Shown in pieces: positions 1-6,602 of a stretch of 32,035 nucleotides of DNA. This stretch comes from Halobacteriales archaeon (GTDB taxonomy: Archaea > Halobacteriota > Halobacteria > Halobacteriales > SKNY01), in NCBI GenBank assembly GCA_007118975.1, contig SKQO01000124.1, positions 1-32,035 on the forward strand. The letters are read 5' to 3'. The translations under genes were made by a program, and so were the position numbers. How positions within the stretch are numbered: the stretch's first letter is position 1; every line of letters begins with the position of its first letter. The notes under the pieces were generated by a model that had not been told where the DNA came from, did no database searches, and was given only the letters and a program-made list of their open reading frames with translations.

Positions 1-1263
1 AGCCTGGGTCCCGATGTCGTATCGTACATCAACACCGTCGACGGCCACTTCTTCCATCGCCTCCTGCGCGGCCTCTCGTGCCTCTTTGATCGAATCACCG
101 ATCCCCACGATGGCGAACGCGCGTGATGTCGTCGTGTAGATGCCATCCTCGCGTTCGTCGACGCTCGCGTAAAAGAGAATGGCGTTGTCGAAGGAGACTT
201 CGGCGATATCGAGTTTCGTCCCATCCTCCGGCTCCTCCGGGTAGCCGCTTGGGACCGCATACAGACAGACGGTTGCATACGGGGCAAAGGAGAGCTGTGT
301 CCACTGGGTTCCTTCCTTGGCGGACAGCATCAGTTGGACGATGGAGGTGTTCATGATCGGGAGGGTGTTCATCGCCTCCGGGTCGCCGAAGCGAGCGTTG
401 TACTCGATCACTTTGACACCGTCGGCGGTGAGCATAAACTGGCCGTAGAGGACACCACGGTAATCCCCGAGCGCTTCCACGGTGGACTGGAGGATGTCGA
501 CGGCTTCGTGGTAGTCGTCCTCCGTCATGAACGGGAGAGCAAGCTCCGGCGCACTGTAACTTCCCATCCCGCCCGTGTTCGGCCCGCGGTCGCCTTCTCG
601 CGCTCGCTTGTGGTCCTGCACGGCAGGCGTGACCCGGAGGTGTTTGCCGTTGACGAACGCCTGGATGGTGAACTCCTCGCCGACGAGCCGTTCCTCGAGG
701 ACGAATTCCTCGTACTCGGACGACCGAATGTACTCTTTTGCCTCCTCCCGGCTGATCTGCTCGCCGATGACTTTCACGCCCTTCCCGCCAGTCAGCCCAG
801 TGGGTTTGACCGCAAGATCGTGATCGACCTCGTCGATATGCTCACAGGCGGCCTCCGGATCGTCGAAGACGGCAAACGACGGGCAGCCGGGGATATCGTG
901 CTCCGTCATGAATTCGCGCTGAAATGCCTTGTCCGTCTCGATGCGAGCAAGTTCCGCCCGCGGGCCGAACGTGAATACACCCGCTTCCTCGAGAGCGTCG
1001 GTAACTCCCGCCTCGAGTGGCGCCTCCGGCCCGATAATCGCCATCGTCGCATCGATTTCCTCTGCATACGTGAGGACCTCGTCCGGGTCGTTCGGATCGA
1101 GCTCCTCGAACCCGTCCGCGAGTTCGACGATTCCCGGATTTCGGTTGTCAGCGCACGCGTACAGCTCAACGCGCGGGTCTACCGCCGCCGCGCCGTCTTC
1201 CACGGCCCTGGCGATTGCGTGCTCGCGGCCGCCGCCGCCGACGAGCAACACCGTTTCTGTCAT
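1..1263 (-). CDS. purD: Phosphoribosylamine-glycine ligase (GAR synthetase), C-terminus cut by window edge
   Basis: This enzyme joins 5-phosphoribosylamine and glycine using ATP, the second step of de novo purine synthesis. The reverse strand reads open from ATG at 1263 to base 1 (421 codons) without a stop. The N-terminus has the family nucleotide-like loop VGGGGREHA at residues 8-16. The ATP-grasp domain follows, with KPTGLTGGKGVKV around residue 165, then GPNTGGMGSYS and the metal-binding stretch VIEYNARFGDPE. Complete PurD proteins are usually about 420-440 residues, so only the last few residues should be missing. It is divergent from the DUF255 gene at 1349, and a TATA-like box about 28 bases before the ATG suggests a leaderless mRNA. 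Identification rests on my own reverse-strand translation and is firm. Confidence 0.95.
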   Translation of the reverse strand, partial: MTETVLLVGGGGREHAIARAVEDGAAAVDPRVELYACADNRNPGIVELADGFEELDPNDPDEVLTYAEEIDATMAIIGPEAPLEAGVTDALEEAGVFTFGPRAELARIETDKAFQREFMTEHDIPGCPSFAVFDDPEAACEHIDEVDHDLAVKPTGLTGGKGVKVIGEQISREEAKEYIRSSEYEEFVLEERLVGEEFTIQAFVNGKHLRVTPAVQDHKRAREGDRGPNTGGMGSYSAPELALPFMTEDDYHEAVDILQSTVEALGDYRGVLYGQFMLTADGVKVIEYNARFGDPEAMNTLPIMNTSIVQLMLSAKEGTQWTQLSFAPYATVCLYAVPSGYPEEPEDGTKLDIAEVSFDNAILFYASVDEREDGIYTTTSRAFAIVGIGDSIKEAREAAQEAMEEVAVDGVDVRYDIGTQA

Positions 1264-1287
1264 GTAGAAACGCGGGGACGCGGGGAT

Positions 1288-1296
1288 CAAAATGAT
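1288..1296 (-). promoter_or_regulatory. TATA-like box of purD
   Basis: Reverse strand reads ATCATTTTG, centred about 28 bases upstream of the purD ATG at 1263. The spacing matches a transcription start at or next to the start codon (leaderless mRNA). Called from composition and spacing only. Confidence 0.45.
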
Positions 1297-1318
1297 ACCC
1301 CTTCCGGGGAGTCGGTGG

Positions 1319-1324
1319 TTTATC
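1319..1324 (+). promoter_or_regulatory. TATA-like box of the DUF255 gene
   Basis: TTTATC lies 27 bases (centre) before the ATG at 1349. There is no Shine-Dalgarno sequence in between. This fits a leaderless transcript and argues for the ATG at 1349 over the in-frame upstream start at 1292, which would lie before the box. Confidence 0.55.
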
Positions 1325-1348
1325 TGTCCGGAGTTCCCCAGTTTCGCC

Positions 1349-3466
1349 ATGAGCGCGCCCGATCGGCGCAACCGTCTCGACGAGGCCGCCAGTCCGTATC
1401 TCCAGCAGCATGCGGATAATCCGGTGCACTGGCAACCCTGGGACGAGCACGCGCTGACTGCCGCCGCGGAACGGGACGCCCCGATCTTCCTCTCGGTGGG
1501 GTATGCTGCCTGCCACTGGTGTCACGTCATGGAAGAGGAAAGCTTCGAGGACCCCGAGACCGCGGCGGTGTTGAACGACTCGTTTGTGCCGATCAAGGTC
1601 GACCGCGAGGAGCGACCCGACGTCGATCGCATCTACCAGACGATCTGTCAACTCGTGACGGGCCAGGGCGGGTGGCCACTTTCCGCGTGGCTCACGCCGG
1701 AGCGGAAACCATTCTACGTCGGCACGTACTTCCCACCCGAGGCCGCGCACGGCCGACCCAGCTTTCGTGACGTGCTCGAACGGATCCGTCAAAGCTGGGC
1801 GGAGGATCGCACCGCAATCGAGGAACGAGCGGACGAGTGGACAGCGGCGATCACTGATCAGCTGGAGCCGCGAAACGGCGGGCAGGCCGAGGAACCTGAG
1901 ACGGCCGGACAGCTCGGCGCCATCGCCGCGTCACTCGCCCGGAGTGCCGATCGTCAGCACGGTGGGTTCGGGACCGAGGGTCCGAAATTCCCCCAGCCAC
2001 AGCGAATCGAGGCGCTCCTGTGGGCAGCTGCGGACGGCGACAACGCCGCCCTCGAGATCGCCTGCGAGGCGCTGGATGCCATGGGGAATCGCGGCATGTA
2101 CGACCACGTCGGCGGGGGATTCCACCGGTACGCCACTGATCGCGAGTGGCGAATTCCCCACTTCGAGAAGATGCTCTACGACAACGCCACGCTGCCGCCG
2201 GTGTATCTCGGAGCGTACCAGTTGACGGGACGAACACGATATCGCACTGTCGTCGAGGAGACGTTCGAGTTCGTCGACCGGGAGCTTGGTCACCCGGATG
2301 GCGGCTTTTACAGCACGCTTGACGCCCAAAGCGAGGGACAAGAAGGGACCTATTACGTCTGGACACCCAGGCAAATCGAGGCAGTGCTCGACGCCGATCG
2401 AGCGGAGATCTGGTGTGAGCGCTACGGGGTAACGGCGTCGGGGAACTTCGAACACGGATCGACTGTCCTCGCCCGCGAACGGCCCGTCGCCGAGCTCGCG
2501 GAGGCGTTCGACCGCACGGAATCGGCGATCGAGGACGAGCTCGCGTCCGCCCGAAAAGCGCTGTTCGACGCCCGCGAGGAACGACCCCGGCCTGCGCGGG
2601 ACGAAAAAGTCCTTGCCGGTTGGAATGGCCTCATGATCTCGGCGCTTGCCGAAGGTGGACTGGTCCTGGACGAGCAATACGCGGAACGTGGGTGTGAGGC
2701 TGCTACGTTCGTCCTCGATCATCTCTGGGACGAGGACGACGGGCGGCTGTTCCGACGAGTGCGGGACGGTGACGTCGGGATCCCCGGATATCTCGACGAT
2801 TACGCGTATCTCGGGGACGGACTCTTGAAGCTACACAGCGCAACGGGCGAGCTGTCGTGGTTGCGAGCGGCGATCGAGTTGCGCGAGGCGATCGAGGAGC
2901 AGTTCTGGGACGCCGAAGACGGGGTGCTCTACTACACCCCGTCGGACGGCGAGGAGATGGTATCTCGACCCACCGATCCGATCGACCAGTCACTCCCTTC
3001 GAGCACGGGGGTCGCCGCGATGCTATGCCGACGGCTCGATCCGTTTCTTCCCGAGCAGGATACCGCGGCGCTGAGCCGGGGGATGCTGGCACCACATCGG
3101 CCAGAACAAAGGGCGAACCCGACCCAGCACCTCACCCTGGCGCTCGCGAGCGAGTTGGTGGCGCGGGGGATGATCGAGTGGACCGTCGTCGCCGACGAGC
3201 TCCCTGAAGCGTGGCGTGCCGAAATCGCGAAGCATTACGTGCCGCGCCGGCTCGTGTCCCGCCGACCCCCGGACGTCAAAGACGTGCAACTGCGCGGCTG
3301 CGGGATCCCCCCGATCTGGGCCGATCGGACGCAACGGGACGGAGAACCGACGGCGTATCTCTGTCGTGCATTCACCTGTTCGCCCCCGCTGACCGACCCC
3401 GCTGACGCGGGCGAATGGCTCGAGCGACTCCAGACCGACGACGGCGACCTCGATCTCCCCGGTTGA
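1349..3466 (+). CDS. Thioredoxin domain-containing DUF255 protein (COG1331, YyaL/SPATA20 family)
   Basis: This protein has 705 residues and two parts. Residues about 1-165 are a thioredoxin-like domain with the family hallmark AACHWCHVM, where C55 and C58 form a CxxC motif. The rest is an alpha/alpha-barrel resembling N-acylglucosamine 2-epimerases and glycosidases, including LAGWNGLMISALAE and GGFYSTLDAQSEGQEGTYY. The family occurs in all domains of life, but its substrate is not established and the barrel is not known to act on sugars. The ATG at 1349 is preferred because MSAPDRRNRLDEAASPYLQQ is the usual family N-terminus and a TATA-like box lies 27 bases upstream. It is divergent from purD and converges with the cysteine synthase gene. 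Family assignment is sure; function is unknown. Confidence 0.92.
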   Translation: MSAPDRRNRLDEAASPYLQQHADNPVHWQPWDEHALTAAAERDAPIFLSVGYAACHWCHVMEEESFEDPETAAVLNDSFVPIKVDREERPDVDRIYQTICQLVTGQGGWPLSAWLTPERKPFYVGTYFPPEAAHGRPSFRDVLERIRQSWAEDRTAIEERADEWTAAITDQLEPRNGGQAEEPETAGQLGAIAASLARSADRQHGGFGTEGPKFPQPQRIEALLWAAADGDNAALEIACEALDAMGNRGMYDHVGGGFHRYATDREWRIPHFEKMLYDNATLPPVYLGAYQLTGRTRYRTVVEETFEFVDRELGHPDGGFYSTLDAQSEGQEGTYYVWTPRQIEAVLDADRAEIWCERYGVTASGNFEHGSTVLARERPVAELAEAFDRTESAIEDELASARKALFDAREERPRPARDEKVLAGWNGLMISALAEGGLVLDEQYAERGCEAATFVLDHLWDEDDGRLFRRVRDGDVGIPGYLDDYAYLGDGLLKLHSATGELSWLRAAIELREAIEEQFWDAEDGVLYYTPSDGEEMVSRPTDPIDQSLPSSTGVAAMLCRRLDPFLPEQDTAALSRGMLAPHRPEQRANPTQHLTLALASELVARGMIEWTVVADELPEAWRAEIAKHYVPRRLVSRRPPDVKDVQLRGCGIPPIWADRTQRDGEPTAYLCRAFTCSPPLTDPADAGEWLERLQTDDGDLDLPG

Positions 3467-3510
3467 GCACCACGTTCCGACCGCGTCCTGCGGTGTGGAC
3501 GGTCGCCCGC

Positions 3511-4485
3511 TTACGGGTCCTCGAACGTCCCAGCACTCAGGTATCGCTCGCCGCTATCGGGAAAGATCGTGACGACCAGCGGACACTCGGCCAGTTGCGC
3601 CCCACCGTCCGGAAAGGCCGGATCGGACGTCCTCAGACTTCCCTCGCAATCGAGATCAGGGACGGCGATCCGTTCTGCGACCCGCCGCGCGGCAATCATC
3701 GCAGCACCGCTCGATTGTCCCACGAGGATGCCCGACTGGCGAGCCAGCGCGCGGCAGGTCGCTTCGGCGTCCTCCAACCCGACGGTTTCCACATCGGCGA
3801 TGAGATCAGTGTCGAGAATGTCGCTGACGAACCCCGGTCCCATCCCCTGGAACGCGTCCTGACCGGCCTCACCGGTCGAGAGCACTGGGTTCCGCTCGGG
3901 CTCGACCGCGACGATCGTTAGATCGGGCCATTCCTCCCGCAACCGCGACCCGACCCCGGTGATTGTCCCGCCCGTGCCAACGCAGACGACGAGGGCATCG
4001 ATATCGAGTCCGCGAGTGTCCGCGAGGATCTCCTCGGCCGTCGTTCGGTAGTGTGCCTCGACGTTCGCCGGATTGCTGAACTGATCGATGCTCACCGCAT
4101 CTCGTTCGGCGGCGATCTCGTTCGCCCGTTCCCGGGCCGCCTGCATCTCTCCATCGACGAGCACGACCTCGGCGCCGTAGGCTCGGAGTAGCTGTCTCCG
4201 TTCCTTGGATTTCGAGGCCGGCATCACGATTACGAGCTCGTAACCACGGGCGGCACAGACGAGTGCCAGACCGATGCCGGTATTGCCGCTGGTCGCCTCC
4301 ACGACGGTGCCACCGGGGTCGAGCGCCCCTTCGCGCTCGGCGGTGCGTATCATGTTGAACGCGGGCCGATCCTTGGCCGAACCGCCCGGATTGAACGACT
4401 CTAGCTTGGCGGCGATGATCGCGCCGTCGGGGGATGGGACCCGGACCAACGGCGAGCCGATCGTCTCCAGGATGCTCGCCTTCAT
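3511..4485 (-). CDS. cysK: Cysteine synthase, PLP-dependent (CysK type)
   Basis: The 324-residue protein is of usual length for fold-type II PLP enzymes that make L-cysteine from O-acetylserine (or an activated serine) and sulfide. NPGGSAKDR at 32-40 carries the PLP lysine K38. TSGNTG at 65-70 is the substrate loop, GTGGTITG at 170-177 holds the PLP phosphate, and GQSSGAA is at 256-262. Near the C-terminus DSGERYLS provides the serine facing the pyridine nitrogen. The segment SIDQFSNPANVEAHYRTTAE is typical of CysK rather than cystathionine beta-synthase or threonine synthase. The O-acetylserine preference is inferred from family resemblance. It is divergent from the small thioredoxin gene at 4578, with a TATA-like box 28 bases before the ATG. 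Confidence 0.93.
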   Translation of the reverse strand: MKASILETIGSPLVRVPSPDGAIIAAKLESFNPGGSAKDRPAFNMIRTAEREGALDPGGTVVEATSGNTGIGLALVCAARGYELVIVMPASKSKERRQLLRAYGAEVVLVDGEMQAARERANEIAAERDAVSIDQFSNPANVEAHYRTTAEEILADTRGLDIDALVVCVGTGGTITGVGSRLREEWPDLTIVAVEPERNPVLSTGEAGQDAFQGMGPGFVSDILDTDLIADVETVGLEDAEATCRALARQSGILVGQSSGAAMIAARRVAERIAVPDLDCEGSLRTSDPAFPDGGAQLAECPLVVTIFPDSGERYLSAGTFEDP

Positions 4486-4509
4486 TGACCGCGAGGTTCA
4501 CGGCGACCG

Positions 4510-4516
4510 AGTAAAG
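4510..4516 (-). promoter_or_regulatory. TATA-like box of cysK
   Basis: Reverse strand CTTTACT is centred about 28 bases before the cysK ATG at 4485, which is leaderless spacing. It shares the 92-base divergent gap with the thioredoxin promoter. Confidence 0.45.
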
Positions 4517-4545
4517 CGCTGGTGGAACCGGCCACCTGTCGCGCC

Positions 4546-4551
4546 ATTTTT
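4546..4551 (+). promoter_or_regulatory. TATA-like box of the small thioredoxin gene
   Basis: An ATTTTT run in an otherwise GC-rich gap is centred about 29 bases before the ATG at 4578. No Shine-Dalgarno sequence is visible, so a leaderless mRNA is likely. Confidence 0.45.
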
Positions 4552-4577
4552 GACGTGTCCCGGTCTAGCTGATCCCG

Positions 4578-4982
4578 ATGACAAACACGCTGGAGACGAT
4601 GACGCCCGATCTGGAGTGGGAGGGACCCGACGATCAGAAGGCCGTATCCGTGCTCCGCGAGCGGGCCGACGACGTTTCGATCATCGTCTGGGGTGGCGAC
4701 TGGTGCGGCGATTGTGAGGCCGTGCTACCGTCGTTTGCCGCAGGGCTCGAGGCGGCGGGGATCGATCCGGCGGGCGTAACCCAGTACGCGGTCGAGAAGC
4801 TCGCCGATGGCTCCAAGACAGGACCGAAGGTCGAAGCCTACGACATCACGTTGATTCCGACGATCGTCGTCGAACGTAACGGGGTGGAACTGGTCCGGTA
4901 CGAGGAAGCTGCACCGGTCGATCCGTTAACGTTCATCGCCCGCGGAATCACAGAAGAGCTGCCCGACACGAGCCGGCAGTAA
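4578..4982 (+). CDS. Small thioredoxin-family protein with WCGDC motif
   Basis: The 134-residue cytoplasmic protein has one thioredoxin fold and no signal peptide. GGDWCGDCEAVLPSF carries the redox pair in the order C-G-D-C instead of C-G-P-C, and the cis-proline follows in DITLIPTIVVERNG. Family knowledge points to thiol-disulfide exchange or reduction of a partner protein; the partner is unknown. Replacing the usual CxxC proline by aspartate is expected to change redox potential. It is divergent from cysK and close to the CHWC protein at 1349, so a role in thiol balance is a reasonable guess from context only. ATG at 4578 is favoured by the upstream TATA box; an in-frame ATG at 4599 is the alternative. 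Confidence 0.88.
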   Translation: MTNTLETMTPDLEWEGPDDQKAVSVLRERADDVSIIVWGGDWCGDCEAVLPSFAAGLEAAGIDPAGVTQYAVEKLADGSKTGPKVEAYDITLIPTIVVERNGVELVRYEEAAPVDPLTFIARGITEELPDTSRQ

Positions 4983-4999
4983 TCGACGATTCGCGAGAT

Positions 5000-5647
5000 C
5001 TACTGTTCGCTACCGCGCCGTCGAACCGGCCGGATCCCCGGAACGGTGTGCAGCAGTCGCCCTGCCCAGCCAAGCCTGATGAGCCCGAATTGGACGAGGA
5101 TACCGAACGCCAAGAGCCCGAGAAACAGCGGCGCCGTGACGTCGAACAGGATCGGTCCGGGATGGGCCTGCTCGGCCGCGGCGACGACGTCGGCATACGT
5201 AACGGTCAACGACGCCAGGGCCGCCCCGACGAAGGCCGTCAGGATGACCAGGACGGTCTTGGTAAGCACCATGGCGAGGACGGCGAGGCCGATCCCGATC
5301 CCGATCGCGACTGGAATTTCCAGGATTGCGGGACCATCGACGAGCATCCCCGCCAGGGCGGACCACCCGACGTACGTTCCGATCACGAACGCGATGGCCG
5401 CCACGGCGAGGTTGAGGACCGCGTATGTCAGGATGGCGCCGACGATCGCACCGACCAAGGCAACCCCCGCAGTCGCGAGTATCGGTTCCACGCCAAGCGT
5501 CGGTGCCAGTGACGGTCCAACCAGGTAACCGCCAGTGCCCCCCACGAGCACGCCGAGGCCACCGACAGCGTAACTTGATAACGTCGCACCGACGAGCAGG
5601 AATACGAGCCCGGTCAGCACGAGTACCGCGGTTGTCGGCTCAATCAT
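5000..5647 (-). CDS. Multi-pass membrane protein, DUF4203/TMEM198-like
   Basis: The 215-residue protein is almost wholly hydrophobic with about seven predicted membrane segments. Glycine-rich helices are frequent, for example VGGLGVLVGGTGGYLVG and VALVGAIVGAILTYAV. The C-terminus ends in a short basic tail (RPVRRRGSEQ) likely to face the cytoplasm. The layout of a short N-terminal helix followed by repeated Gly/Ala-rich helices resembles DUF4203 (TMEM198-like) proteins, whose role in archaea is unknown. It converges with the thioredoxin gene (17 bases apart) and is divergent from the FkbM gene, so it is probably a single-gene transcript. Membrane nature is sure; the family name is moderately sure. 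Confidence 0.8.
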   Translation of the reverse strand: MIEPTTAVLVLTGLVFLLVGATLSSYAVGGLGVLVGGTGGYLVGPSLAPTLGVEPILATAGVALVGAIVGAILTYAVLNLAVAAIAFVIGTYVGWSALAGMLVDGPAILEIPVAIGIGIGLAVLAMVLTKTVLVILTAFVGAALASLTVTYADVVAAAEQAHPGPILFDVTAPLFLGLLAFGILVQFGLIRLGWAGRLLHTVPGIRPVRRRGSEQ

Positions 5648-5715
5648 GAGAAGTACTGACAGTCAAGCGGCGAAAAGTCTTCCGCTCTTTTTAATGTCCA
5701 TCACGGACTGTCACG

Positions 5716-5723
5716 AATTAATT
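5716..5723 (+). promoter_or_regulatory. Candidate promoter element of the FkbM gene
   Basis: The palindrome AATTAATT lies 35-42 bases before the ATG at 5758. It would give a short leader. GTAATC at 5730-5735 is an alternative with leaderless spacing. Neither can be preferred from sequence alone. Confidence 0.35.
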
Positions 5724-5757
5724 CCAGTGGTAATCCGACATCGCCACACAGTGGACG

Positions 5758-6531
5758 ATGACTGAAGCACGACCGACCGTGAACGCCCGCCTCCGTCGAA
5801 TGCTTCGCTTTGCCACCCACCAGCCGTACCATCGTCTGGTGGATCTCAACTACCGGCTGGGGGCAGTGGCGCTGCCGAAACGAGTCGGATCGACGACGTT
5901 TCGTAGTTACGATCTCCTCCATCTCCACGGACGCGATTGGCTTCGTGAAGCATTACTCGACGACGTCGACGCTGGGGACGTGGTGATCGACGCCGGGGCT
6001 CACACAGGTGTTTATTCGCTCGCCATTGCTTCGATCGAGCCAGATGCATGTGTCCATGCGGTCGAGCCCGAACCGGTCGCCGCAAATCGTCTCCGCCGAA
6101 ACGTCTCGCTCAACGCGTACGAACCTCGAATCGCGGTCCACGAACTCGCACTCGGCGCCGGAGAAGGGCAAGTTCCGTTTTTCCGGTCGGTGTATCCGGA
6201 GATGGGATCGCTGCTCCCTGATCGGGCAGCGTTCGCGGAGGCATTTGTCAGGGGAACGGTCAAGGTGACGGTTACGACGCTCGACGAAGGTGTCGCGAGC
6301 GGCCGGTTCCCGCCGCCAGACCACGTGAAAATCGACGTCGAAGGGGCGGAGGCCGACGTACTGGCCGGGGCCGCGACCACCATCTCCGAGCACCGACCGC
6401 ACCTGTACATCGACATCCATGACCGTCCGGACCACCCCGGTCATGCTGCCGCAATCCGGCGGCAACTGTGTTCGTGTGGCTATCACCTCAGAGAACGGGG
6501 TGACGCGATCATCGCGCACCCAGGTGACTGA
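5758..6531 (+). CDS. FkbM-family SAM-dependent methyltransferase
   Basis: The 257-residue protein has a Rossmann methyltransferase fold. VVIDAGAHTGVYSLAIA at 75-91 is the SAM-binding glycine loop (motif I), and AVEPEPVAANRLRRNV follows with the acidic residue that binds the ribose. KIDVEGAEADVLAGA from 191 is the diagnostic FkbM signature. The family O-methylates sugars, polyketides and glycolipids. In haloarchaea such genes often sit in surface-glycan clusters, but this one has no glycosyltransferase neighbour, so its substrate is open. It is divergent from the membrane protein at 5647 and lies 71 bases before the helicase-like gene. Residues 100-120 conserve the typical EP..AN.LR.N pattern. 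Confidence 0.9.
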   Translation: MTEARPTVNARLRRMLRFATHQPYHRLVDLNYRLGAVALPKRVGSTTFRSYDLLHLHGRDWLREALLDDVDAGDVVIDAGAHTGVYSLAIASIEPDACVHAVEPEPVAANRLRRNVSLNAYEPRIAVHELALGAGEGQVPFFRSVYPEMGSLLPDRAAFAEAFVRGTVKVTVTTLDEGVASGRFPPPDHVKIDVEGAEADVLAGAATTISEHRPHLYIDIHDRPDHPGHAAAIRRQLCSCGYHLRERGDAIIAHPGD

Positions 6532-6573
6532 ATCTCGGGCCGCGTGCCCGGCGGTCGTTCGAAGGCAGTACGC

Positions 6574-6579
6574 TTTATT
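6574..6579 (+). promoter_or_regulatory. TATA-like box of the helicase-like gene
   Basis: TTTATT is centred about 27 bases before the GTG at 6603. No ribosome binding site is present, so a leaderless mRNA starting at the GTG is likely and supports that start codon. Confidence 0.5.
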
Positions 6580-6602
6580 CACCCTCCAGTTTTGTTGCGA
6601 GT

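Noticed and set aside
334-1419. 361-codon open frame on the plus strand across purD
   Set aside because: It is antisense to purD, whose reverse translation matches a known enzyme along its whole length; long antisense frames are common in GC-rich haloarchaeal DNA.
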